NCBI RefSeq assembly: GCF_017565305.1
Contig: NZ_JAGEKP010000024.1
Coordinates: 62,001-126,000 of the forward strand
Source of the DNA: Leifsonia sp. TF02-11
GTDB taxonomy: Bacteria; Actinomycetota; Actinomycetes; Actinomycetales; Microbacteriaceae
DNA length: 64,000 nt
Direction: 5' to 3'
Below the pieces are notes generated by a model that was given only the letters and a program-made list of their open reading frames with translations, had not been told where the DNA came from and made no database searches. A program made the position numbers and the translations under genes. Of this stretch, positions 23,519 to 31,425 are shown in pieces (the first letter of the stretch is position 1; each line of letters starts with the position of its first letter).

Positions 23519-24384
23519 TGGACGCCCAGCACGTTCTCGCAGAACGATTCGAGGAACACCGCACCCGCCTCCATCACCTCGCGTACCGCATGCTCGGCTC
23601 GGACGCCGACGCCGACGACGCGGTGCAGGAGACCTGGCTGAGACTCGCCCGGACCGGTACGGACGGGATCGACAACCTGGACGCCTGGCTCACCACCGTG
23701 AATGCGCGCGTGTGCCTCAACATCCTGCGCGCGCGGGCGACCCGCGCCGAGTCGACCTTCGACGACGAGGTCTCCGAACCGATCGTCGAGCCCGCACCCG
23801 CGCTCGACCCCGAAGCGGCCGCGCAGCTCTCCGACGCCGTGGAGACCGCGCTCCTGCTGGTGCTCGACTCGCTCAGCCCCTCCGAGCGCGTGGCGTTCGT
23901 GCTGCACGACACGTTCGGCGTGCCGTTCGAGCAGATCGGGGAGCTGCTGGGACGCTCCCCCGAGGCGACACGACAGCTGGCCAGCCGCGCACGGCGCCGG
24001 GTCACGGCTCGGGCCGACAGAGGTGCGCCGGGGCGGCGGGGCGGCCGCCGTCTCGTCGACGCGTTCTTCGCCGCCGCGCGCGAGGGCGACTTCGACGCCC
24101 TCGTGGCCACGCTCGCGCCGGATGCCGTGCTCCAGGTCGATGACGGAGGCTCCGTGGCGTCGGTCATCCGCGGTTCCGCGCAGATCGCGTCGCGCGCCCT
24201 GATGTTCGCGAATCCGGGTGCGGTCCTGCAGCCGGTGCTCGTCGACGGCCTCCCGGGCGTGCTGGTCGTCGTGGCCGGTCGCGCGGTGTCGATGATGGCG
24301 TTCCGGGTGGAGGGCGACCGCATCGGCGGGATCGACGCGTACGCGGGCCCGGAGCGCCTCGCCAGAATCGACCTGCCGGCGTGA
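23518..24384 (+). CDS. ECF sigma factor of the SigJ/ECF41 group
   Basis: This 288-residue protein has sigma region 2 at about 8-75 ('FEEHRTRLHHLAYRMLGSDADADDAVQETWL'), region 4 at about 115-165 ('LSPSERVAFVLHDTFGVPFEQIGELLGRSPEATRQLASRARRR') and a SnoaL-like C-terminal domain (about 180-285) that regulates activity in ECF41 proteins instead of an anti-sigma factor. It directs RNA polymerase to TGTCAC-type promoters. The divergent AhpD-like gene is the expected target, and matching promoters exist on both strands of the gap. ATG 23518 is chosen because GGAAGGAA lies nine bases upstream; the open frame extends further but would overlap the promoter. Confidence 0.92.
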   Translation: MDAQHVLAERFEEHRTRLHHLAYRMLGSDADADDAVQETWLRLARTGTDGIDNLDAWLTTVNARVCLNILRARATRAESTFDDEVSEPIVEPAPALDPEAAAQLSDAVETALLLVLDSLSPSERVAFVLHDTFGVPFEQIGELLGRSPEATRQLASRARRRVTARADRGAPGRRGGRRLVDAFFAAAREGDFDALVATLAPDAVLQVDDGGSVASVIRGSAQIASRALMFANPGAVLQPVLVDGLPGVLVVVAGRAVSMMAFRVEGDRIGGIDAYAGPERLARIDLPA

Positions 24385-24416
24385 CGAACGGCCCCGAATG
24401 AGGCACCATCGACACT

Positions 24417-24445
24417 GGTAGCGTCGCTACCGGTAGTGCTACTAT
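24417..24445 (+). promoter_or_regulatory. Operator palindrome and -10 box of the MerR gene
   Basis: GGTAGCG-T-CGCTACC (24417-24431) is a perfect palindrome, followed at once by the related GGTAGTGCTAC. TACTAT (24440-24445) is a -10 box exactly six bases before GTG 24452, giving a leaderless transcript. The palindrome occupies the -35 region, where the MerR protein itself would bind. Confidence 0.65.
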
Positions 24446-24451
24446 CAGCGC

Positions 24452-25078
24452 GTGCTCATCTCCGAACTCTCCGAGCGGACCGGGACGCCGGCCGCGACCA
24501 TCAAGTATTACGTGCGCGAGAACCTGCTGCCGGCCGGCGAGCGGGTCGGCGGCAATCGCACGGAGTACACCGACGAGCACGCGCGCCGGCTGAAGCTGAT
24601 CCGGGCGATGCTGGAGGTCGGCAAGCTCTCCATCGCCGCCGTACGGACAGTGCTCGACGCGCTCGACGCGCCCGACGCCCCGGTGATCAACGCCTTCGAC
24701 GCCGCCCAGCAGGCGGTCTCCCGCTCCGCCGTCCCTGATGTCGCCCCGCCGAGTGCGCCGGCTCTCGCGCGGGTGGACGCGCTCATCGCCCGCGCCGGCT
24801 GGCACGACTGCGACGACAACATCGGCCGCGGCATCGCCGCCCAGGTGATCGACGCGTTCGACAACGCCGGCTTCCCCCTGCCCGACGCCTACCTCGACAG
24901 CTATGCGGCCGCCGCGCGGCTGCAGGCCGAAGCCGACCTCGACACGGTCGGCGTCCTCCCCGATCCCGCGCGCATGACCGAGCTGGTCGTCGTCGGCACG
25001 GTACTCGGGGACACCCTCGCACTCGGCCTGCGCCGGATGGCGCAGGCCGTCGTCACGACCGAAAGAAGAACGCCATGA
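24452..25078 (+). CDS. MerR-family regulator with long C-terminal ligand domain
   Basis: This 208-residue protein starts directly with the MerR wHTH: LISELSERTGTPAATIKYYVRENLL and 'GNRTEYTDEHARRLKLIRAM'. The region after residue 80 is helical and unlike metal-sensing MerR proteins, with no metal-binding Cys pair ahead of a dimer helix; only Cys in 'WHDCDDN' is seen. It resembles the small group of MerR proteins that control efflux or membrane genes. It is coupled to the next gene by an ATGA overlap, so it regulates its own operon of two membrane proteins. A palindrome in the promoter supports this. Confidence 0.85.
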   Translation: MLISELSERTGTPAATIKYYVRENLLPAGERVGGNRTEYTDEHARRLKLIRAMLEVGKLSIAAVRTVLDALDAPDAPVINAFDAAQQAVSRSAVPDVAPPSAPALARVDALIARAGWHDCDDNIGRGIAAQVIDAFDNAGFPLPDAYLDSYAAAARLQAEADLDTVGVLPDPARMTELVVVGTVLGDTLALGLRRMAQAVVTTERRTP

Positions 25079-26046
25079 AATCCGTCTTCGCGTGGCACCG
25101 TCCGCTCATGACGGTCGCCGCGCTGATGCTCGTGAGCACCCTCGTCTGCCTCCTCGGCCTCCTCGTCGACCCCCGGCAGGTCACCGGCCTCGACGTGTGG
25201 GACAAGCCCCTCAAGTTCTCGATCTCGATCCTGCTCTACAGCGTGACCTGGGCCTGGCTCATCGCCCACCTGCCGCGGTGGCGGCGACCCGCGCACATCG
25301 CGGGGACCGTCATCGCCGTCGCCCTGATCGTGGAGCAGGCGCTGATCCTCGGCGCCGCCGCCGCCGGGACCACCAGTCACTTCAACGTCTCGACGCCGCT
25401 CGCGTCGGCGATCTGGGCGACCATGGCCGTCTCGATCACCGTGCTCTACGTCTGCACCTTCCTGACCACGATCGCGGTCTTCTTCCTGCGCCTGCCGTCC
25501 GCGTCCACGACGCTCGCCGTGCGCGCCGGCGCGGTGATCGCACTCGTGGGCATGGGCCTCGCGTACCTGATGACCGGTCCCACGTCGCAGCAGCTCCACG
25601 ATTTCCAGGGGATCGCCGGGGCACACACGGTCGGTCTCCCCGATGGCGGCCCCGGCCTGCCGCTGCTCGGCTGGAGCACGGTCGGCGGCGACCTGCGCAT
25701 CCCGCACTTCGTCGGGATGCACGCGCTGCAGCTGCTGCCGCTTTTCGCCATCCTGCTCGGCTGGGCCGGACGGCACTGGCGGCCGCTCGCCGACGACCGC
25801 GTGCGCCTGCGGCTCGTGATCGTCGCGACGACGGTGTACGCCGGCACGGTCGCCCTCGTCACGTTCCAGGCGCTCGCCGGTCAGTCGATCGTCCGGCCGG
25901 ACGGGGTGTTCCTCTGGGGAGGCTGGGCTCTGGCACTCGGCGGCGTGGTCGCCGCGGCGCTGGTGATACTGGTCGGGCGCAGGCCACGGTCGCACGAACA
26001 GTCCGCCTCCCGCCGCGCGCCCGACCCGGTCGGAGCCGGCCGGTGA
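25075..26046 (+). CDS. Polytopic membrane protein of unknown function
   Basis: This 323-residue protein has about eight to nine predicted membrane helices, beginning with 'PLMTVAALMLVSTLVCLLGLLV' near the N-terminus. Recognisable local features are 'GLDVWDKPLKFSISILLYSVTWAWLIAHL' and a loop with 'IPHFVGMHALQLLPLFAILLGW', which contains His residues that could face a cofactor. I do not recognise the family with confidence. It overlaps the MerR gene by ATGA and the next membrane-protein gene by GTGA, so all three are made together. The Arg- and Ser-rich C-terminal 25 residues are cytoplasmic or disordered. Confidence 0.75.
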   Translation: MKSVFAWHRPLMTVAALMLVSTLVCLLGLLVDPRQVTGLDVWDKPLKFSISILLYSVTWAWLIAHLPRWRRPAHIAGTVIAVALIVEQALILGAAAAGTTSHFNVSTPLASAIWATMAVSITVLYVCTFLTTIAVFFLRLPSASTTLAVRAGAVIALVGMGLAYLMTGPTSQQLHDFQGIAGAHTVGLPDGGPGLPLLGWSTVGGDLRIPHFVGMHALQLLPLFAILLGWAGRHWRPLADDRVRLRLVIVATTVYAGTVALVTFQALAGQSIVRPDGVFLWGGWALALGGVVAAALVILVGRRPRSHEQSASRRAPDPVGAGR

Positions 26047-26438
26047 CCGCCCACGCCGACCGCCGGGCGACCGGCACCTGGAACGGCCGCGCGACCGCCT
26101 ATCTCGTGCTCGCGATCCTCGGCCTGGTCGGGACCTGGACCTACAACATCGTCGCGATCGCCGAGCACCGCGACTATGTCGGCGACTGGATCGGCAGCGG
26201 CCCCGCTGTGGTGTCGCTCACGATCGACGTGCTGGTCGCGGCCGTCGCCTCCGCCGTCTTCATGGTGATCGAGTCGCGGCGCATCGGCATGCGTCGCGTC
26301 TGGATCTACCTCGTGCTGATCCCGCTGGTCGCCCTGGCCTTCGCGCTGCCGCTGTTCCTCGCGATGCGCGAGCGGTGCCTGGCGAGCCGGGAGGCGATGA
26401 ACGACCGGGCAGGATCACCCCGTCGGTCGGCGGGGTGA
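26043..26438 (+). CDS. DUF2834-like small membrane protein
   Basis: This 131-residue protein has three to four membrane helices: 'AYLVLAILGLVGTWTYNIVAI', 'VVSLTIDVLVAAVASAVFMVIE' and 'WIYLVLIPLVALAFALPLFLAM'. The pattern W-T-Y-N followed by a two-helix hairpin with ESRR matches DUF2834 proteins, whose function is unknown. Its GTG start lies inside the stop of the upstream gene (GTGA), and it ends the MerR operon. The last 20 residues are polar. Confidence 0.7.
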   Translation: MTAHADRRATGTWNGRATAYLVLAILGLVGTWTYNIVAIAEHRDYVGDWIGSGPAVVSLTIDVLVAAVASAVFMVIESRRIGMRRVWIYLVLIPLVALAFALPLFLAMRERCLASREAMNDRAGSPRRSAG

Positions 26439-26525
26439 TCCGGCCGACCGGCCGTCTGCGGACACCGGCACCGGCCGGGTAGCGTTGGAAGATCGGCGTG
26501 CGGTCGAGAGCGACGGGAGGTCCGC

Positions 26526-27203
26526 GTGATCCGGGTGGTCGTGATCGACGATGAAGCGCTGGTGCGTTCCGGCTTCAGCCTGATCCTGAACTCCGTCGAC
26601 GACATCTCCGTCGTCGGCACGGGCACGGGAGGGGAGGCCCTCCAGGTCATCCAGGCCGAGAAGCCCGACGTGCTCCTGCTCGACATCCGCATGCCGGATG
26701 TCGACGGACTGGCCGTGCTCAACAGCATCCGGCGGATCAGCCCGCGGCCGGCGGTGGCGATGCTGACCACCTTCGACGCGGACGAGTACATCCTGACCGC
26801 GTTCCGCCTGGGAGCCTCCGGCTTCGTCCTGAAGGACACCGAGCCGCGCCAGCTCGCCGACTTCGTGCGGGTGCTCGCGGGGGGCGGCGTGGTCCTCTCG
26901 CCCAAGGCCTCCCAGTCGCTGGTGCAGAACCACCCGGCGTTCGCGAGCGTGCTCGACGAGGAGGCGGCCAGAGTCGATCTCCTCACCGACCGCGAACGCG
27001 ACGTGCTCGTCCTGGTCGCCGAGGGCCTCTCGAACACCGACATCGGGCAGCGGCTGTTCCTGGGCGCCGGCACGGTGAAGGACCACGTCAGCGCGATCCT
27101 GGCCAAGCTGGGCGTGAGCAGCCGCGTCCAGGCGGCGCTGGCCGCGCAGCGGTCCGGTCTCCTCACGCGGCAGGACCGATCGGCGGGGTCGGCGGGATCG
27201 TGA
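26526..27203 (+). CDS. LuxR/NarL-family response regulator
   Basis: This 225-residue protein has a receiver domain (1-120) with acidic pocket Asp8-Asp9, phosphoacceptor Asp53 in LLLDIRMPD, and the conserved Lys in FVLKDT (about 104). The C-terminal LuxR-type HTH (about 150-210) reads 'LTDRERDVLVLVAEGLSNTDIGQRLFLGAGTVKDHVSAILAKLGV'. It is phosphorylated by the histidine kinase encoded four bases into its stop (GTGA overlap). The GTG start has GGGAGG five bases upstream. The regulon is unknown; nothing near shows a clear NarL-type site. Confidence 0.94.
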   Translation: MIRVVVIDDEALVRSGFSLILNSVDDISVVGTGTGGEALQVIQAEKPDVLLLDIRMPDVDGLAVLNSIRRISPRPAVAMLTTFDADEYILTAFRLGASGFVLKDTEPRQLADFVRVLAGGGVVLSPKASQSLVQNHPAFASVLDEEAARVDLLTDRERDVLVLVAEGLSNTDIGQRLFLGAGTVKDHVSAILAKLGVSSRVQAALAAQRSGLLTRQDRSAGSAGS

Positions 27204-28321
27204 GCCGCATCGCAGCCCTGTGGCAGCGCCTCCCCGCCCCCGTCGTCGATGTGCTCGCCGTCCTGCTCGCCGCACTCGACGCCGTGCTGGCGGCCTGGGG
27301 TGACCGGCCGCTTCCCCCGATCGAGATCGCCGGGATCGTGCTGGCGTGCGGCGCCCTGCTGCTGCGGCGCCGGTTCCCCCTGATCGTGTTCCTGCTGACC
27401 ATCCCGGCGACGCTGTCCGAAGGGCTCGTCGCCGCCCCGATGATCGCCCTCTTCACGCTGTCACGGCGGACGCGCAATCGCTGGCTGCTGGTCGGCTGCG
27501 CCGCGCTCTTCGCCGTGGCGAGCGCACTGCCCTGGCCGTTCGCGGGCGCGGACAAAGTCGATCAGGTGGGGGTGTTCGTCTACTTCGTGTACCAGCTGGC
27601 GACCGCGGCGACGCCGGTCATCCTCGGGCAGCTGGTGGAGGCGCGCGGCGACCTCGCCAGACAGCTCGTCGAGATCCGGCGCTCCAAAGAGCACGAGCAG
27701 AGCCTCTACGCCGAGTCGCTCCTCGCCCGCGAGCGCGCGCAGCTGGCGAGGGAGATGCACGATGTCGTCTCGCACCAGGTCAGCCTCATCGCCGTGCAGG
27801 CGGCGGCCCTGCGCGTCATCGCCACGACGGAGGAGGGGCGCGCGGGCGCCGAGACGATCCGCGAGCTGAGCGTGACGACGCTGGACGAACTGCGCACGAT
27901 GGTCGCCGTCCTGCGGATGGCGGGCTCGTCGAGCCCCGGACTCACGCCGCAGCCGACCATGGCCGACATCCAGACGCTCATCACGAACAGCGGCATGGAG
28001 GTCACCCTGACGGGCACGCTCTCCCCCGAGGTGCCGGCACCTGTCCAGCGCGCCATCTACCGCACGGTGCAGGAGGCGCTCACCAACGCGCGCAAGCACG
28101 CTCCCGGTGCGCCGGTCACCGTCGTGCTGCACCAGGGCGCCGTCGCGGTCGGCGCCGAGATCACGAACGGACCTGCCGTGCACCGGCCGCTGGGGCTTCC
28201 CGGGTCGCGGGTCGGACTGGTCGGGCTGCGCGAACGCAGTGAACTGCTCGGCGGGGACTTCTCCGCAGGCGCCGGACCCGACGGCGGGTACGCGGTGCGG
28301 GTGAGCTTCCCCGTGCACTGA
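27200..28321 (+). CDS. NarL-type sensor histidine kinase
   Basis: This 373-residue protein has an N-terminal half with about four to five membrane helices and only short extracellular loops, suggesting an intramembrane or envelope-stress sensor. The HisKA_3 dimerisation domain holds the phosphorylated His187 in LAREMHDVVSHQVSLIAVQA. The ATPase domain follows with the N-box QEALTNARKHAP and a glycine-rich lid ending in 'GLPGSRVGLVGLRERSELLGG'. It is the cognate kinase of the response regulator with which it overlaps. DesK/LiaS-like kinases of this type often control membrane homeostasis, which would fit the lipid-modifying gene at 29384, but that link is a guess. Confidence 0.93.
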   Translation: MSRIAALWQRLPAPVVDVLAVLLAALDAVLAAWGDRPLPPIEIAGIVLACGALLLRRRFPLIVFLLTIPATLSEGLVAAPMIALFTLSRRTRNRWLLVGCAALFAVASALPWPFAGADKVDQVGVFVYFVYQLATAATPVILGQLVEARGDLARQLVEIRRSKEHEQSLYAESLLARERAQLAREMHDVVSHQVSLIAVQAAALRVIATTEEGRAGAETIRELSVTTLDELRTMVAVLRMAGSSSPGLTPQPTMADIQTLITNSGMEVTLTGTLSPEVPAPVQRAIYRTVQEALTNARKHAPGAPVTVVLHQGAVAVGAEITNGPAVHRPLGLPGSRVGLVGLRERSELLGGDFSAGAGPDGGYAVRVSFPVH

Positions 28322-28338
28322 GCCCGGGCGGGACGCCC

Positions 28339-28854
28339 TCAGGTCTGCTGCAGCTCGAACCTCCACACGACGTCGAGGGTGCCGTGGTCGGGGAGCTCGA
28401 AGCGCGAACGCGCCACGATCGCGCGGGTGGTCGCCCGGATCGGCACCTCGATCGAGAGGCTGCCCGCCCGCGGCGTCTGCGTGCACGCCGGCCCGGTCAG
28501 GCAGTCGTACTGGTCGCCCCCATCGGTCGGTCCTCCGTGCGCGTCGAGGTGCTCGAAGGCCCCGACATAGAGCACACGCGCGCGGAAGCCGCTGACCAGC
28601 CGCAGGCGCAACCGATCACGCGTCGACACCGCGACATGCTGCCGGCCGGCGTGCGCGTCCCTCATGCTCCTGCGAGTCGCGCCATCCAGGCGGTAACCGT
28701 ACGCGTACGGGTCGAGCGCGTGGTGCCGCACCGAGAGCGACGGGAGGACGAGCCCGTCGCCGACGCCGTCCGTCCGGTCGGGCTGCGCCGAGCCGCAGCC
28801 CGTGAGCAGCGCCAGGACGAGCGCGACGACGACAGCCCCGACGGTCGTCCTCAC
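28339..28854 (-). CDS. Small lipoprotein of unknown function
   Basis: This 171-residue exported lipoprotein starts GTG AGG ACG, has a short hydrophobic core, and carries the lipobox LLTGC with Cys20. The mature part is predicted to be mostly beta, with a possible disulfide pair in 'YDCLTGPACTQ'. I do not recognise a family. Its start overlaps the stop of the upstream gene by GTGA, so the two are co-translated. It is convergent with the histidine kinase across 17 bases. Its pairing with the small DUF2076-like protein is the only clue to role. Confidence 0.65.
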   Translation of the reverse strand: MRTTVGAVVVALVLALLTGCGSAQPDRTDGVGDGLVLPSLSVRHHALDPYAYGYRLDGATRRSMRDAHAGRQHVAVSTRDRLRLRLVSGFRARVLYVGAFEHLDAHGGPTDGGDQYDCLTGPACTQTPRAGSLSIEVPIRATTRAIVARSRFELPDHGTLDVVWRFELQQT

Positions 28855-29108
28855 TTGCGGGCCAGTCGCTCGACGAGCCCGCGGAAGGTCTTGCCCGAAG
28901 CGGGCGCCCCTCCCACGGCGTCGGTCGTCGTGCGGTCGCCCGGCTCCTGGCGGTCGATGACTGTCTGCACCAGGTAGTACAGGGCGTCGGGCTGCGAGCC
29001 GATCAGGTGGCCGATCAGCTCGGCGGCCTGGAGGTCCTTCTGCACGGGCGACGCCAGGCGGATCGACTCCGCCAGGTCGGCGATGAGCGTGACGTCCCTG
29101 GTCTGCAT
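28851..29108 (-). CDS. Small DUF2076-like protein
   Basis: The protein has 85 residues. The first 50, with 'TLIADLAESIRLASPVQKDLQAAELIGHLI' and then 'PDALYYLVQTVID', resemble the N-terminal part of DUF2076 proteins (a helical pair ending in an LVQTV motif), but the rest of that family is missing. It is predicted to be cytoplasmic and helical. The ATG at 29108 is supported by GGAGG eight bases upstream; a longer in-frame extension has no support. It is translationally coupled to the lipoprotein gene that follows. Function unknown. Confidence 0.6.
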   Translation of the reverse strand: MQTRDVTLIADLAESIRLASPVQKDLQAAELIGHLIGSQPDALYYLVQTVIDRQEPGDRTTTDAVGGAPASGKTFRGLVERLARK

Positions 29109-29383
29109 GGTCTCGTCCTCCGCACGGGTCGACGGCGCTCCGGAGCGAACGCCTCCCCTCCATGCTCGAAGCCGCTCCCGGCGGAGCGCACCCGCCGACT
29201 GGTGGCCGCGCCCGGACGATCGGCGGGCAGTGCGATGCGGCGACCGGAGGCCCGCGTGGCCCGGCGGCCGCCCGGACGGTCGAGGGCGGATCATCCCTGC
29301 GACGGATGCGGACCACCCGACCGGCGGGAGCAATCCGCTGCTCGGCCGATCCGGTCGCGCGGCCCGGCTGCCAGCCTGAGAGG

Positions 29384-31417
29384 GTGAGAACCACCATCGC
29401 CCGGCACGCGTCCGTCCTGCTGCAGTTTCCGGCCACGATCGCCGTCACGATCTTCGCGATCGGGGCGGCGGCGCTGCGTCTGCAGACCGTGAACGAGCCC
29501 GCGTTCCCCGCGCCGTGGATCGGTTTCGTCTTCTGGATCGTGCTCGTCGCGGCGATGGCACTGGCCGAGCGGCTTCTCGGCACCTTCGTCGCCCTCCTGG
29601 CCGGCTCCGTGAGCACCGCGGCGGCGCTCCTCGCGACCTGGGGCGCACTGACCGCCGCGTCGCGACTGGGCGAGGCGTTCTCGACGGAGGCGCTGCAGCA
29701 TCCGTTGTGGGCGCCGTCGGTCGCGACCGCTGCTCTGCTCGGTGCGGCGAGCGCCCGGATGAAGCCGAGGACCAGGACGACGCTGCGCTGGTTCACGGTG
29801 GGCGGCGCGGTGGCACTGATGCTCGCGAACGGGCACGCGTCGGACGTCGCACGCGTGCTGGCCGTCGCCTTCGGCATCCTCGCCGGATCGATCGGGCTGA
29901 GCGGCACGAGCGAGTGGCAGTGGGGCAGCTCGGCGCGGGCGCGCCTGCGGCGCTCGATCAGCGCTGTCCTCATCCTGGTCGGGGCCAGCGTCATCACGAC
30001 GCTCGTCGCGCCGTACGCCGCCGGTGTCAGCACCGCTGTCGCCTACTCGCTCGATCCGCAGCTGACCGCCGCGGTCGGGCTGGCGCTCATCGGCAGCGCC
30101 CTGCTGGTGCTGAACGGCCGCCGCCGCACCCTCGCTCTCGCGCTCGTCGTGCTCGTCGCCGTCGCCGTGGTCCTGACGGTCACGGCGATCCAGCTGATCG
30201 GCGACGACAGCGGGCTGCAATGGTCCGCCCTCACCCCCGAGGACATCGAGTGGGGCGTCACGGTCTTCGCCGTCGCTCTCCTCCCGGCCGTCGCCGCGAT
30301 CGTGCTGGCCGTGACGGCGCGCGCCCTGCTGCGCAAGAAGGCCCCGACTCCGTCGCCGGCCGATCGGGCGCTCCTGCGTCTCACGGCGCGCGAGGCCGGC
30401 GCGGGCTCGCTCGCGCACATGGCGACCTGGGACGGCAACTCGCTGTGGTTCGCCGACGACGGGGCGGTCGTGGCCTACCGGGTCAGCCGGGGCGTCGCGT
30501 TCACGGTGTCCGATCCGATCTGCCACGATGACCGCATGACAGAGACCGTGCGTGGTTTCGCCGCGCATTGCGAGCGACAGGGCTGGGTTCCCGTGTTCTA
30601 CAGCGTGCACGACGAGGTCGCCGACCTCGCGGGCGAGCTCGGCTGGGCACGGGTCCCTGTCGGGGTCGAAGCGGTGCTCCCGCTGGCGGGGTTCCAGCTC
30701 TCCGGCAAGCGTCGCCAAGACCTCCGGACCGCGATGAACCGGGCGGAGCGGGAGGGCATCGAGGCCCGCTGGAACCGTTACGACGATCTCCCTGTCGCCG
30801 TCCGCGACCAGGTCACGTCGATCTGCAGGTCGCGGCGCTCCGGCACCTCGCTGCCCGAGATGACCTTCACCCTCGGCGGGCTGGACGAGCTCGCGGACCC
30901 CGACACGTTCCTCATGGTCGCCGTCGATCGCAACGGCCGCGTGCACGGCGTCACCAGCTGGCTCCCGGTCTTCCGCGAAGGCGAGCTGCACGGCTGGACG
31001 CTCGACGTGATGCGGCGCGACGACCGCGCGATGCCCGGGGTGATGGAGTTCCTCATCGTCTCCACCGCCCTCCGTGCCATCGCGGACGGCCTGGAGGAGA
31101 TCAGTCTCTCCGGCACGCCGCTCGCGCCGCACGGCACGCAGCGCACCCTCCTCTCGCGCCTCTCGGCGAGCATCGTGCGGCTGCTGGAGCCCGCGTACGG
31201 GTTCCGGACGCTGCGCCGCTTCAAGGAGAAGTTCCTCCCAGAGAAGCGCCCGCTCTGGATGCTCTATCCGCGGCACTCGCAGCTGCCCAGGATCGGCCCA
31301 GCTCTGGCGCACGCCTACGCCCCGACCCTCGGGTTCGGCGACCTCGTCAGGCTTCAGGCCCTCCACCGGCCGAGGCCGGACGCGCAGCTCGCCGGCCGCC
31401 TCAACGGGCAGCGCTGA
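29384..31417 (+). CDS. Phosphatidylglycerol lysyltransferase-like membrane protein (DUF2156)
   Basis: This 677-residue protein has about eight to ten membrane helices in residues 1-320, then a cytoplasmic DUF2156/GNAT-fold aminoacyltransferase domain (about 340-640) with 'MATWDGNSLWFADDGAVVAYRVSRGVAFTVSDPIC', 'KRRQDLRTAMNRAEREGI', and the C-terminal 'YGFRTLRRFKEKFLPEKRPLWMLYP' of MprF-type synthases. These proteins transfer an amino acid from aminoacyl-tRNA to phosphatidylglycerol or another lipid, reducing negative surface charge and giving resistance to cationic peptides. There is no lysyl-tRNA synthetase fusion as in LysX. The GTG start has CAGCCT six bases upstream, suggesting a leaderless message. 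Eight bases after its stop begins a membrane esterase gene. Confidence 0.85.
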   Translation: MRTTIARHASVLLQFPATIAVTIFAIGAAALRLQTVNEPAFPAPWIGFVFWIVLVAAMALAERLLGTFVALLAGSVSTAAALLATWGALTAASRLGEAFSTEALQHPLWAPSVATAALLGAASARMKPRTRTTLRWFTVGGAVALMLANGHASDVARVLAVAFGILAGSIGLSGTSEWQWGSSARARLRRSISAVLILVGASVITTLVAPYAAGVSTAVAYSLDPQLTAAVGLALIGSALLVLNGRRRTLALALVVLVAVAVVLTVTAIQLIGDDSGLQWSALTPEDIEWGVTVFAVALLPAVAAIVLAVTARALLRKKAPTPSPADRALLRLTAREAGAGSLAHMATWDGNSLWFADDGAVVAYRVSRGVAFTVSDPICHDDRMTETVRGFAAHCERQGWVPVFYSVHDEVADLAGELGWARVPVGVEAVLPLAGFQLSGKRRQDLRTAMNRAEREGIEARWNRYDDLPVAVRDQVTSICRSRRSGTSLPEMTFTLGGLDELADPDTFLMVAVDRNGRVHGVTSWLPVFREGELHGWTLDVMRRDDRAMPGVMEFLIVSTALRAIADGLEEISLSGTPLAPHGTQRTLLSRLSASIVRLLEPAYGFRTLRRFKEKFLPEKRPLWMLYPRHSQLPRIGPALAHAYAPTLGFGDLVRLQALHRPRPDAQLAGRLNGQR

Positions 31418-31425
31418 CGCCGCAG

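Noticed and set aside
29109-29383. A small gene in the 275-base gap before the lipid aminoacyltransferase gene
   Set aside because: Open frames exist on both strands, but none has a ribosome site, leaderless box or recognisable protein; treated as promoter region.
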